Below are positions 11,029-20,405 of a stretch of DNA of 29,222 nt, one piece after another; positions within the stretch are counted from its first letter, which is position 1, and every line of letters begins with the position of its first letter. This DNA comes from Asterionellopsis glacialis. Lineage: Eukaryota; Bacillariophyta; Plagiogrammaphyceae; Rhaphoneidales; Asterionellopsidaceae. Location: NCBI GenBank assembly GCA_014885115.2, contig WKLE02002076.1, positions 4,523-33,744 on the forward strand. The letters are read 5' to 3'. The notes beneath the pieces are model-generated. The model searched no databases. It worked only from the letters and a program-made list of their open reading frames with translations, and had not been told where the DNA came from. A program made the position numbers and the translations under genes.

Positions 11029-12303
11029 ATGCCTCCAGGACCCATTGTTGAATTTAATTCGAGTAATGATAGCTTGGATCTTTTGAAAATGGCGAATAAT
11101 GAAAGTGAACAAGCCAACATTACGATACCCAAGAAGTCAATGAAAGAACTGAGTTTAGACGATGAAGGAAGTGTACAAAGTCTTGATGTAGGACTCGACT
11201 TGGCTGGACAAGCACCTTCCTCTTCTAGCGGAGAGAAGAATCATGAAAGTTTTTATCAAGATTCGTGGGGCGAAGGATTAGGGATTGGTGCACTTCCAGG
11301 TGAAGAACTTGATGATGATGATTATAATAATAATTATGCAGATGATTCCTCCTCCGACAATATGAAATATGGAGGAAGTGGACAATTTCGTCGTCGAAAC
11401 ACAGAGCCTACTACTTCTTCCTCAACCAAGAAAAAGAAAAAAATTGGATCCTTATTCGGGCGCAAGAAAAATAAGAACAGAGATAGGACGTTAGATTCAT
11501 CGTCGCATTCAAGTTTTTCGATAGCATCATCAAGATCATCCTCAAGTGCCTATGCTGGTCCTAAACCAGTAGGACCCGATGGCAAACCCCTCAAGAGTTG
11601 TCTGTCGAGTAGCAATTTACGACATTTACATTATCCTTCGGATGAAGAAGGAGGCGGTTCATCCTCTCTGGGTTCTACTACAACAGGAGATGCACCGCCA
11701 GCACCACCTAAGCCCATGAAACGCAATGTATCATTTCAAAGTATTGAAATTCGTGAATATGAACGTGCGGTGGGTGATCACCCCTGTGTATCCTCTGGAC
11801 CACCAATTACAATTGGTTGGGCACACACAGATGGTGTGGAGGTACCATTAGATCAATATGAAGAATCCAAACCAGAAAATCGTACCAAGGCTGAAATGAT
11901 GATCCCCCGTCGTGTACGGGAAAACATCTTAAAAACAGAAGCCAAAGCTACCACTGGTGAACTTATGAAAGCAACAAAGGCGGTGAATATCACCAAGAAT
12001 AATCGAAAAAAAACAGCTGCAACTACTGATGTACACCATATCCATGAAGCTACAGAATTTCTGAATCGTCGACTCAAACGAGTTACGTCCGGAAAAGATA
12101 AGGATAGGGAACAAGAAGAATTATGGGAAAAGGCACATCAAGAAGCATTGAAAAAGTATATGAAGGGTGAATTAGATCCATCCATGGTTGTAGATAATAC
12201 TACGACACCACCATTGTCAATTTCATTTGGAACTGCGGACGATAAAGAAGGAAGTGCTAAAAATGACCTAGACTACAAGAATGAACTTGAATGGGAAGAT
12301 TAA
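11029..12303 (+). CDS. Hypothetical diatom-type protein with conserved C-terminal block
   Basis: A single-exon 424-residue protein beginning at an ATG (11029). I do not recognise a named domain. The first ~220 residues are low-complexity (Ser, Asp and Asn rich) with a basic patch at about 134-153 (KKKKKIGSLFGRKKNKNR). From about residue 232 the sequence becomes well-structured in composition: RNVSFQSIEIREYERAVGDH, then SSGPPITIGW, RTKAEMMIPRRVREN and TGELMKATKAVNITKNNRKK. I recall similar IEIREYER...SSGPP blocks in other stramenopile hypothetical proteins, but cannot verify this here. RNVSF matches the protein phosphatase 1 docking consensus (RVxF), which is inference only. No signal peptide or membrane segment is visible, so a cytosolic or nuclear location is likely. 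Confidence 0.75.
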   Translation: MPPGPIVEFNSSNDSLDLLKMANNESEQANITIPKKSMKELSLDDEGSVQSLDVGLDLAGQAPSSSSGEKNHESFYQDSWGEGLGIGALPGEELDDDDYNNNYADDSSSDNMKYGGSGQFRRRNTEPTTSSSTKKKKKIGSLFGRKKNKNRDRTLDSSSHSSFSIASSRSSSSAYAGPKPVGPDGKPLKSCLSSSNLRHLHYPSDEEGGGSSSLGSTTTGDAPPAPPKPMKRNVSFQSIEIREYERAVGDHPCVSSGPPITIGWAHTDGVEVPLDQYEESKPENRTKAEMMIPRRVRENILKTEAKATTGELMKATKAVNITKNNRKKTAATTDVHHIHEATEFLNRRLKRVTSGKDKDREQEELWEKAHQEALKKYMKGELDPSMVVDNTTTPPLSISFGTADDKEGSAKNDLDYKNELEWED

Positions 12304-12705
12304 TAATGGTCTTAATTTCCTAAAAACAGAAAGAAGAGAAATTTCCATGGGGGACCAAAAAAGAGAATGTGAAATTTGGCTGCGTATAGGAAAAGCCGAC
12401 ACCAGTAACAAAAGTAAATAAGAGAGATAACAAACAGACAAAAGTTATGTATGTGTATATAAAAAGAAAGGTGACTTGTATTGAACAAACTTGAGTGCAA
12501 CAATTGCAGATTTTGAGGAGAAACATGTGACCCGACAAACATTTAGCAGATCATAGTTTAGTAATGGATCCTGCTGGTAGAGTTAGAAAATAACATTCAT
12601 AATTTCTAGTATGTACATATCGAGTAAAACCCTCGGGTCTCGTCCTTTAAACACAAGTAATTGAATTGGGTGAAATAGTCCTCAATAGAGAAATGTATTT
12701 TCTGT
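12304..12705. other. Convergent 3' intergenic region
   Basis: About 400 bp between the stop codons of the hypothetical gene (+) and the lipase gene (-). The small open frames on the minus strand here are hydrophobic AT-rich translations with no support. Confidence 0.5.
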
Positions 12706-14700
12706 TTAGTAGTTATAATCAAGTCCCAGTATTTCATAGTAGGACGATGTCACATGATTAGTAAACATATTGGTTCCATCAATTTCAAAAAATCTTAGAG
12801 CAGTAGCTGTCCCATCTGTTACAGCTATCTCGTAAGGATTGGGAGGATTTCCGAGGATAACATAATCATCGTCATGATTATCATCGTTGTTCTCCATAAG
12901 TTTCTGCTCTTCCTGCGTGCTGCTACTGTCCCATGTTTCTTTCTTCTCTTCCGCTTCTTCTTCACACACTTTTATATTCCAAGGTTTGTACGCTAAATAA
13001 ACTTTCCCCGGTGGATACAAATGATCTGGATTCCGTAATTCAATTTTATCATGTGCTGCATCCATTGCCCTTTGTACTTCTTCCGCTGTCATTAGTAATT
13101 CACCCTTAATACCCTGTGATATTTTTTGTAAAAAGGCAGCCGTAGTGAAGGGTCCGGTTGGATTCATATTCTTTTCTTGTAATTTGATATGGATAGATCT
13201 TAAAAATTCCAAAAATACAAGTAAATTTGCCAAACTGCTCCGTGGGATGATATCGGCATTATTCACAATAGATGTGCAATACGAAGATGCCGCCAATGCT
13301 GCATCATGATCCAATACAGGCGGTGGTGCAAAGGCATAGACATGCATCACATCTTTATTAGTTTGTTCTTGTTGCAGAAGTGCCAATTCAGGGAATCTTG
13401 ATCGTAATATCAATGCAAGGACACTAGCAGCACCTGCACCCAAGGAATGACCACACAGTAATAATCGATATTGACTATTGCCCAATACAAGTTGTTCTAC
13501 CTTGTCTTGTATTTTATCAGCTAACCGTTGCGATGAGACTAATATCCCCTCATGACATCGAACATAATGGTCACCCTCTTCATCATGGTCCTCAATGTAA
13601 ATTCGTTCATGACCACTTATGATTTCAACCTCACCCGTTTCTGCATTTGTTCGTATTTCATTTGGTTGAGCTGCACATACTTCAATACGAGATTTGTCTT
13701 CCAAATCACCATTCCCACTCATGCTATTTAAATCTGTCATTGTTCTTGACATGGTTCTTGTGGATGACAATGTACTAGTAGCAGTAGAATGATCTACAAA
13801 TGGTACGGCACGACCACAACAATCTGTCAATAAATCTTCTAAACTCGTTGTACCCTTGATACCTACAATAAGTTGTTTTCGTTCAGGTGATACAGCTATA
13901 TAATACGACAAATACCCTGGTCGTGAGGCTGCCAAGGAATGATCCAATAAAAAGAAATCATATTCTTCAAGATTGCTTTGTAACGTCTCTGAATCTTGAT
14001 AATAGGCCCATGTTGCATAGATTAATGCATCTTTCAATTCATTATTAGATTGTAGTTCTTTCGGTGAACACGATTCTCCTGCAGTTTCATACAAATAATC
14101 TCTAGTAAATGCTGTTGTTTCATCCATTCCATTACTACTATTGCAATCATCATCATTATCCTCATCGTCATTGTTCTTGTTGTTATTTTGGTCATCCTCG
14201 TCGCCATTCTTGTTCTCTTCTTCCTCCTCCTCCTTTACTCTTTTTCTGTTGCTTTCCTGTCGTGATATTCTTCCTGTTGTGAATATTCGTTGCTGCTGCC
14301 TTGATTTTAATTGAGCAGATAATTGTACATAAGCTAATAATGCAGCATGTAATTGTGGCACAGGACTTTCAAGTTTCGAGGATCCTACTTTTGCCAAGGC
14401 TTGTAATTTTTCAATAACGGATGCCATGTGTGTAAGTTCTTCTCGAGACTTGTTGTTGTCTCCCTCTTGATTATTGTTACTCTCACTCTTTCCTACCAAG
14501 TTTCGAAAGGAAACATCTTCTTTAATCCATTCAGGTACTGATTTCCATGCCATCCTTGCAAGGACAGCCGCTAATGTAGCCGATGAAAATGTACCAATTT
14601 CAGGTGAATACATATAGGCATGTGCCGCAACATGTTTCGCTGCATGAACAGTCGCTGCCACTGTGGCAGGACCTACCAGAACCACTCCAGGTCCTGGCAT
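12706..14700 (-). CDS. Class 3 lipase (sn1-diacylglycerol lipase-like alpha/beta hydrolase)
   Basis: A single-exon 664-residue protein with the alpha/beta-hydrolase features of Lipase_3/DAG lipases: the oxyanion region VGIKGTTSLEDLLTD, the CHEGILVSSQRLAD segment, the nucleophile elbow LLLCGHSLGAGAASVLAL with Ser419, the acid in NNADIIPR (Asp483) and a C-terminal histidine in FTNHVTSSYYEIL (His649). All three triad residues are present, so it is likely active on acylglycerols. The N-terminus is Ala-rich and mildly hydrophobic (residues 1-35) but not a convincing signal peptide or multi-helix DAGL membrane domain. Two insertions are unusual: an acidic Glu/Asn/Asp tract around residues 150-195, and about 95 residues between the oxyanion motif and CHEGIL. 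The start ATG is at 14698-14700. The exact substrate is not determined by sequence. Confidence 0.87.
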   Translation of the reverse strand: MPGPGVVLVGPATVAATVHAAKHVAAHAYMYSPEIGTFSSATLAAVLARMAWKSVPEWIKEDVSFRNLVGKSESNNNQEGDNNKSREELTHMASVIEKLQALAKVGSSKLESPVPQLHAALLAYVQLSAQLKSRQQQRIFTTGRISRQESNRKRVKEEEEEENKNGDEDDQNNNKNNDDEDNDDDCNSSNGMDETTAFTRDYLYETAGESCSPKELQSNNELKDALIYATWAYYQDSETLQSNLEEYDFFLLDHSLAASRPGYLSYYIAVSPERKQLIVGIKGTTSLEDLLTDCCGRAVPFVDHSTATSTLSSTRTMSRTMTDLNSMSGNGDLEDKSRIEVCAAQPNEIRTNAETGEVEIISGHERIYIEDHDEEGDHYVRCHEGILVSSQRLADKIQDKVEQLVLGNSQYRLLLCGHSLGAGAASVLALILRSRFPELALLQQEQTNKDVMHVYAFAPPPVLDHDAALAASSYCTSIVNNADIIPRSSLANLLVFLEFLRSIHIKLQEKNMNPTGPFTTAAFLQKISQGIKGELLMTAEEVQRAMDAAHDKIELRNPDHLYPPGKVYLAYKPWNIKVCEEEAEEKKETWDSSSTQEEQKLMENNDDNHDDDYVILGNPPNPYEIAVTDGTATALRFFEIDGTNMFTNHVTSSYYEILGLDYNY

Positions 14701-15830
14701 ATTCGTTTATACGCTTTAGCAATTATTGAAATTGTCGTGATTTTAGGATCGTGTAGTGTTGAATCGTAATCCACAAAGTCGTATGCAATCTTTGTCTCCT
14801 GTCTGTCGAACAAATGATGTGTATGATGAGATGAATGCGTAAGGTACTTCTTATTTCATATTATGGTTGTGTCAATTTTTTGAAATTACCAAAACATGCA
14901 ATGTGGCTCTGTCCAGCTTCCTCATCATGTCATATTATTATATCCCCAGCATTGTTTCTTGTTGTTGTTCGTTTTTTAGTCGTACATAGTCCTATCAATT
15001 GACGGCCTGGAAAGCATGTACCGGTACCAGGTAAACTATTAGTTCAAAAATTGTAGTATAGACATGTACGATAGATATTTTAGTTCCTATTTCGATTAGA
15101 CCTTACAAACTGTATATACAATAAGTTTATTTATATACATTGAACAGGCAGATGTTTTTAAATATCAAACCAAAGTTCAAAGTCCTAGAAACACAGTGGA
15201 GGGAATCAATCATTGTATCTTTGTCAAGCATTCATAATTTTTTCATTTATATTCGGTTTCCCCAAAGAGGGAATTCCTGGTACAAGGTAGTGTGAGATCT
15301 AACGTATGGTTTTTTGTTGTTGTAATCTCATATTTGATAGTACTTTTTAATATATAATATTCGTGAACGTTTTACTTGAGTATCATTTTGTCGAGTATCC
15401 ATACGAAGTACAATCCTGGTACCAGGTAGTATACCTAAGTGATTTTTATTGACATACTTTTAAAAATAAAAAACAAAAATAAAAAGAGTTTTGTCCAACG
15501 GAGCAAATAATTGAAGGTGGCAACCACTTGGTCAAAAATGTTCATTGACGCAATAAAAAAACTATAGAGGGCGTCGAGAGCAAATACATGATGTGGACAC
15601 AACATAAGATTTTACAAAAAGTGTTCTATTCCTCTTGCGGTGGCTGTTGATGAGCATGCATCTCTTGCTATGCAAGGCCGATATTATGGTGTCTCATGAC
15701 AATGTGAACTGGTCCATAATGTATGCGTCCTTGCCTGTATTAAAAAGGTGCTCATCCAAGAACCATTTTTGTGGTCTTTTGGGACCACAACCACAAGAAT
15801 GTGAACTGCAGTGATATTGGACTGGCCATA
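14701..15830. other. Intergenic with clustered TACCWGGTA motifs
   Basis: The left part is the presumptive lipase promoter. Exact TACCAGGTA occurs at 15025-15033 and 15420-15428. The second lies in the perfect 12-bp palindrome CCTGGTACCAGG (15415-15426). A diverged copy, CCTGGTACAAGGTAG, starts at 15277. No gene is supportable. Confidence 0.55.
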
Positions 15831-16260
15831 GCCCCCGATGATGGATTGAATCAAATATTAAATCTCCTGAAGGATCCATTAGATGGGCTTGTATGTATGC
15901 TCTGCAGTATATTTGTTATCTTTGTGGGGAGGACTGTAGAGCACAATACAAAATGGGAGTAGCAAATCTTGATCAGCTGGAGAGTTTGGCTTCCCACAAT
16001 TTGAGGCATGCATTTGCTGTAGTGGGGGTGTTGAATGAGACTGATGATAACTCGAGTTAATTATGTGAACATGTCGTTCAATCTCGAAGTCGTCGGTGAC
16101 AGGCATGGCTCAAGTTCAAGTGGAGAGTGCAAGGGTCTTTACCAGAATATAACTTTTCAAGCTAGATTGAAAGAAGCGTCACCAGAAATTGCCATTTTGG
16201 ATAGGTTGTATCATGTTGCATTGGAAGTCAATTGATTTCAAATGAAAGAAGAATTACAAC
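15830..16260 (+). pseudogene. Decayed sulfotransferase-like C-terminal fragment
   Basis: Reading across two frame changes gives fragments in the order NQILNLLKDPL, RWACMYALQYICYLCGEDC, ANLDQLESLASHNLRHAF, AVVGVLNETDD, then VNYVNMSFNLEVVGD, CKGLYQNITFQARL and ASPEIAILDRLYHVALEVN. The LRHAFAVVGVLNETDD and FQARL...RLY...EVN pattern resembles the C-terminal part of membrane or secreted sulfotransferase-like proteins common in diatoms, in which HFAVVGVLE-type strings follow the 3'-PAPS-binding RxP region. Frame breaks near 15880 and 16040 and the missing N-terminal half make it a relic. The family call rests on memory of these motifs and is moderate; pseudogene status is clear. Confidence 0.45.
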
Positions 16261-16279
16261 AATGTGGGCATCCTTCTGT

Positions 16280-16513
16280 TTGAACCTTAGCATGGCAAAC
16301 TCTTCATTATATTTTCAAAATTATCATTTTCTATAATGTTGTGCCAAAAGCAAAATATGGGTACTAGTGTATATTTTTATGCGGTTTTGTAAGAAGATTC
16401 ACTAGTTACAAGCAGTTAGACTTATTCTTCATCTTTGAATAAGGCAACTGGTTGGATGTGGTGGTAATGGTCTCTCTGTACATATTTAAATTAAAATGCA
16501 TTTGTCAAGTCAT
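16280..16513. repeat. Left shared segment, copy A
   Basis: It starts TTGAACCTTAGCATGGCAAA and ends AAAATGCATTTGTCAA. It is closely matched at 20161-20405. It could be the edge of the segmental duplication or an independent dispersed repeat, because the sequences that follow it differ in length in the two blocks. No terminal inverted repeats were seen. Confidence 0.8.
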
Positions 16514-17811
16514 GCCATTTCTATTCCCTGAAATTCTCATTATTAATCAATGTTATCATAATCTTTATATTGTAGACTGCTGCTTATTATTATTTATTTA
16601 TTTTTCAAAGTGCTCAGTCATTGCATAATATTATTCTTGAAAAAGCAATGCAGTACACCATGGCTCACATCATGCAACTACTGTATTTGAGGCAGATTGC
16701 ATAAGAATTGGACTTCAAAACTCCCAATTGGCATTTGATTGATGGAGTTAATTGTTGGAGCTAATCCAATAGCACTTCTACTTCTTATTAAAATTCTCTA
16801 TTTTGTGAGCTACTTGTAGTTGTACAAATGTAGTCATACAACAAAAGCCCATTTATCATTTGATTGTTGAATGATTGTGTTGTTATCTCCACCATGATTA
16901 ATAATTCAAACTGTAATGTCGCTTATTTTGTCTATACCTTAAAATGAATCGCTCAGTCATTGTACTAGATTACTGTTGCACTGTTGTTTTCCTTAAATCA
17001 ATCTTTGTTGTTCAAGCCCTACGAGTTAAAAGGTAATTGTTGCAGTAGTGTCGTGTGATTTCAATCTTTTGTTTCTTGTTGAATATTCCCTTGCTAGTTG
17101 GTTTCAAGAGGCATATGATTGCTGTCTGATGAACTATTTTGTTCCTCCCTCGAGCAATTTTTTGTAGACAGTACTATCTCCAAACAAAAAAATTGAATCC
17201 CTAAAAAGCAACTTGTTGGAACTTCATCTCTCATCTCAAACATCTCTAGATTCCACGTAAAAGTACTGCAGTATCCACTGCCGAATCGTGGCACCATTAT
17301 GCTGCAATCATTTCAAATGCGTTGATATTCGTCATGGTCGATTTCGATCGATTTAAAGATTTGTGACCACAAGGTGACAGCCGGAAATCTCAAATCGGTC
17401 GAATCCAAGATCTTTTCAGTACAAAAAGTATTCTAGAAAATGCGTAGGAAAAAATTTCCAACCCAAAACTTCAATGGGATTTTTCCGAAAAAACTTATCC
17501 GGGTCAAGGCTAATATCTCCGGAAATTCAAGTTATCTCTGTCATTTTTAGTAGAACCAAGATCCTAACTACTTACTAACTGTCTGTAGGACCTTGTTAGT
17601 TCGATAAAAAATAGAAATAACACATTATTGCCGATTGTGTATATAACATTTAGGCGATCAAGACAAATTCAACCGGATATTCATGAATACAATTAACGGA
17701 AGTCTGACATAGTGGAAAAACGGCTCCGTAAGAAAATTTGCAAAAATGACGCTGCAGGTTAGTACCACCTGTCTTTCAAACTTCCATCATCAGCACATGT
17801 ATTAATATAAA
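16514..17811. other. Unique 1.3-kb interval in block A
   Basis: AT-rich and without a supportable gene. It has no clear counterpart in block B and so is either an insertion in A or a deletion in B. The part near 17340-17560 is less AT-rich but shows no reading frame of note. The distal end should contain the promoter of the gene starting at 17848. Confidence 0.45.
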
Positions 17812-17847
17812 TCCACAATAATTAAAATAGTAAAGAACGGCAATTCG

Positions 17848-18534
17848 ATGAAGTTTCCAAGACCAACACTTTCTCGATACGCACCACAAACCATGAAAGG
17901 GGATCAGCTAACAAGATCATTATCTACTTCACCCGAGGACGGAGTCAATCTTGAGCGAGCATCCCTGCGAGTCCAGTCGATGCAGACGTACTCTGTGGTT
18001 AGCTCCATCATTATGGGCTCGAACATAAGCATGCTCTCGCTAAACGACAATATTGGTCTTGACGAGGAGGACTTCGATATACCCTTGATCGACAAAATCG
18101 CAATTTATATGCTGCTTGGCCTTCAGGCGATATCGCTTGTGGCAAGCTCGTACACAACCGTCGTTTTCACTCTAATGGCACTTTATTACTCGACTTCTTT
18201 AGGATTGGGAGGAGATGAATGTTATGAGGCTTTTGATGCTGAAACCAAAACAATGCGCATGCGTGCCTTTTACTCCTTCATTGCGTCACTTTCAACGTTG
18301 ATGCTATCTTTTGTCCCATGCGCATATTTATACGTTCACGGCAGCAAAGGGATTGTAATGGCGACATTCCTTGCAGTTCTGATAATGATTTCATTTCATG
18401 ACTTCAAAAAGGTCATTGATAGTGCCGGAAGGACAATCTTCAATCCGTTGTTTCAACCTAACTCGCACGTGAGTGTACGAGCCTCAATGCGACGGTTAAG
18501 CAGTGCAGGAAACACGAGGGGCTTGTCAGGATAA
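17848..18534 (+). CDS. Four-helix membrane protein, copy A (truncated tail)
   Basis: It encodes 228 residues from the ATG at 17848. The methionine shared with copy B is at 17893 (MKGDQLTRS), which would give 213 residues. Counting from the shared Met, hydrophobic helices lie at about 31-50, 70-99, 125-148 and 152-168, with a soluble acidic loop (NDNIGLDEEDFD) between helices 1 and 2. The helix-2 string SSYTTVVFTLMALYYSTSLGLG faintly resembles Orai calcium-channel helix 2, but the pore glutamate expected in helix 1 is not evident, so this is only a topological hint. Relative to copy B, a 38-bp deletion between two CAG triplets shifts the frame after NTRGLS and ends the protein at once with Gly-stop. 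Even past the deletion, a further in-frame-equivalent GAG-to-TAG change exists at 18593-18595. Confidence 0.65.
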   Translation: MKFPRPTLSRYAPQTMKGDQLTRSLSTSPEDGVNLERASLRVQSMQTYSVVSSIIMGSNISMLSLNDNIGLDEEDFDIPLIDKIAIYMLLGLQAISLVASSYTTVVFTLMALYYSTSLGLGGDECYEAFDAETKTMRMRAFYSFIASLSTLMLSFVPCAYLYVHGSKGIVMATFLAVLIMISFHDFKKVIDSAGRTIFNPLFQPNSHVSVRASMRRLSSAGNTRGLSG

Positions 18535-18629
18535 ACCCGGGATGCACAAGCAATTGTCAGGAGTTTTGGAAATTCAAGAAACCTTTTCTAGCTAGATTTA
18601 AAATGACGACAATGAAACCAATTATGTCA

Positions 18630-19300
18630 CTCAACATACTCAAACTCTCAAGTGCTAGGGCAATATTGCTTGGACTAGTTTGCTACCATCGAGCTCACGC
18701 CGCGGTTCGGATACTTCCAAAATTGGAATACCAAGCTCTTCTGCACGAAGCGTAACCTTAGACTTAAATGCTCAACGACGGAGGCGCAAATTCGTAAAAT
18801 CTGCAAGTGTGGCGTCTATTGTAACTAACTTAAACCCACACTGTGTACAACGTACATGCGTGGCGACAAAGAATTTCAATTGAAAGGCACGAATAAGTCA
18901 ATTCCGAACAATGCTACGCTTTACAAAGAGTTTGTCTTTGACTAAGTGCACTCCAGAAACAAAGACAGCTGTTCAACACTCTACCACCTTCCAACGACTT
19001 TAGCAGCTGATTCGAAACTACTTCTGAACCTTTTCCAAATGCAGTATCTTCATGAATATTAATCATAAACCNNNNNNNNNNNNNNNNNNNNNNNNNNNNN
19101 NNNNNNNNNNNNNATACCAGCCTCGATAGCGGCAACCTTCCCATCATTCCGTTTGAGCTCAACTAGTTTCCATGAATCATTTGGAGACCTTTACGTCTTT
19201 CTGTATTGTTGTACGATATCGCAAGTACCATCTTTCGAACCGTTACTCATAACAAGCCATTCGATTTGTGAAGAAGAAGAGAGCAACTGCAAGGCAAGTA
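18630..19300 (-). pseudogene. ALG5 (dolichyl-phosphate beta-glucosyltransferase) pseudogene, copy A
   Basis: On the minus strand, fragments read in ALG5 order: EWLVMSNGSKDGTCDI (19266 downwards), WKLVELKRNDGKVAAIEAG, then an N-gap, FMINIHEDTAFGKGSEV (DxD region, degenerate), LLKSLEGGRVLNSCL, HLVKDKLFVKRSIVRN, TQCGFKL (near 18840), RAEELGIPILEVSEP and RRELDGSKL, then SLSML. These correspond to the GT2-fold start, the GKGGAI loop, the DADGAT motif, the SRAHL block, the DTQCGFKLFT motif and the NWTEIPGSK block of ALG5, which makes dolichyl-P-glucose at the ER. Several frame changes and stops, including TAA in the YRKT context, make it non-functional. It is convergent with the membrane-protein gene. 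Confidence 0.72.
19072..19113. other. Assembly gap (42 N)
   Basis: A run of 42 undetermined bases inside the ALG5 pseudogene of block A, between the fragments GKVAAIEAG and FMINIHEDT. Confidence 1.
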
Positions 19301-19575
19301 TTCAAAAAAAATCATGTGACTTTTGAAGATTGTCTTCGTCTTCACCAAGATTTCAGATTGATCGATTTGATATTTTTACAGATATACGATAGTGTTTCAC
19401 ACGTGCATTTCACAATTGACGATTGAACAAATCTTCTTTGTTTTCCCAACTTGAGTGTGTTTAACTCTCAGATCTATGTTTTTAAATCAATGTAAATTAA
19501 CTCCTTGTTTTACATTAATGACATTTTTGTAAAAACTTATTTGTTTTCTATCTCGATCTAGCTAAAGTTCTCAAT

Positions 19576-19602
19576 TTAAGCACTAGCACGTTCTCTTGAC
19601 AT
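19576..19602 (-). pseudogene. Vestigial last nine codons of the DUF6824 gene
   Basis: On the minus strand the sequence encodes MSRERASA-stop. It aligns without gaps to MSRECASV-stop, the end of the intact DUF6824 gene at 23002-23028. Beyond 19602 similarity ends abruptly. It marks the right edge of block A. Confidence 0.65.
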
Positions 19603-20160
19603 ACACATCGAATGTGAACCATGAACCAGTAAAATATCTCTAGACCAAGGCAGCATTGCAAACCATTTAATCTAATAATACAAATTTACAGGGATGTGTT
19701 TGTGCTATTGATTGTAGATTATTGCAAGCAACTAAAACAGAACAACAATATACATAAATTTGGAAGTATTTACTGTACCTCACCGTAACTAGACAACCAA
19801 CAGGCCATCAGCAACTAATCAAATATGATTTTTTATATTGAATACTATTGCAAGATGATTGCGATTATTTCATACTTCACATGATTTGTTTCGTTAGTTG
19901 GGAATTGCTTGTTGATTTACAATATATTTTTTTGACTTTGAACTTGGTCATTATTTTTATGCATCTCGTGCTGTATGCACGAACTTTCAACCTGCCATAT
20001 AATATAATGCAGGGTTAAGACTTAATTTTTACCAAAACCAGCGTAGCGTTGATTTTTACCAACTTCAAACCTGAATTTTATTTCTCATAATTTACCAAAA
20101 AAAAGGCCTGGAGATATTTGATTTTTAGCAGATTTTAGTATGTGGTAAATTAGAACAAAG
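19603..20160. other. Spacer between duplication blocks
   Basis: AT-rich unique sequence of about 560 bp separating block A from block B. A small hairpin TCGTGC-TGTAT-GCACGA lies near 19966-19982. No gene seen. Confidence 0.5.
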
Positions 20161-20405
20161 TTGAACCTTAGCATGGCAAACTCTTCTTTATATGTTCAAA
20201 ATTATCATTTTCTATAATTGCATGTTTTGCCAAAAGTAAAATATGTTTACTGTTTTATATTTTAATGTAATTTCTTAAGAAGATTCACTAGTTACAAGCA
20301 GTTAGACTTACCTGGTATATCTCATCTTTGAATAAGGCAACCGGTTGGACGTGGTGGTAATGGTCTCTCTGTACATATTTAAATTAAAATGCATTTGTCA
20401 ATCCA
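20161..20405. repeat. Left shared segment, copy B
   Basis: Matches 16280-16513 closely. It differs notably at 20309-20319, where copy B has CCTGGTATATC in place of TTCT, creating a TACCTGGTA motif absent from copy A. Confidence 0.8.

Larger units (their letters stand above)
16280..19602. repeat. Segmental duplication, block A
   Basis: Direct repeat of block B (20161-23028). Conserved parts in the same order are: a 235-bp left segment (16280-16513), the membrane-protein gene (homology from about 17812 to 18600), the ALG5 pseudogene (about 18630-19300), and an AT-rich tail ending in CGTTCTCTTGACAT at 19602. Block A has about 1.3 kb between the left segment and the gene where block B has about 0.4 kb, and it lacks about 430 bp that block B has after the gene. 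Confidence 0.85.

Noticed and set aside
18680..18883. Plus-strand ORFs (18680-18883, 21977-22222, 22577-22855) as small genes
   Set aside because: They are antisense to ALG5 pseudogene sequence, which has clear family motifs on the minus strand.
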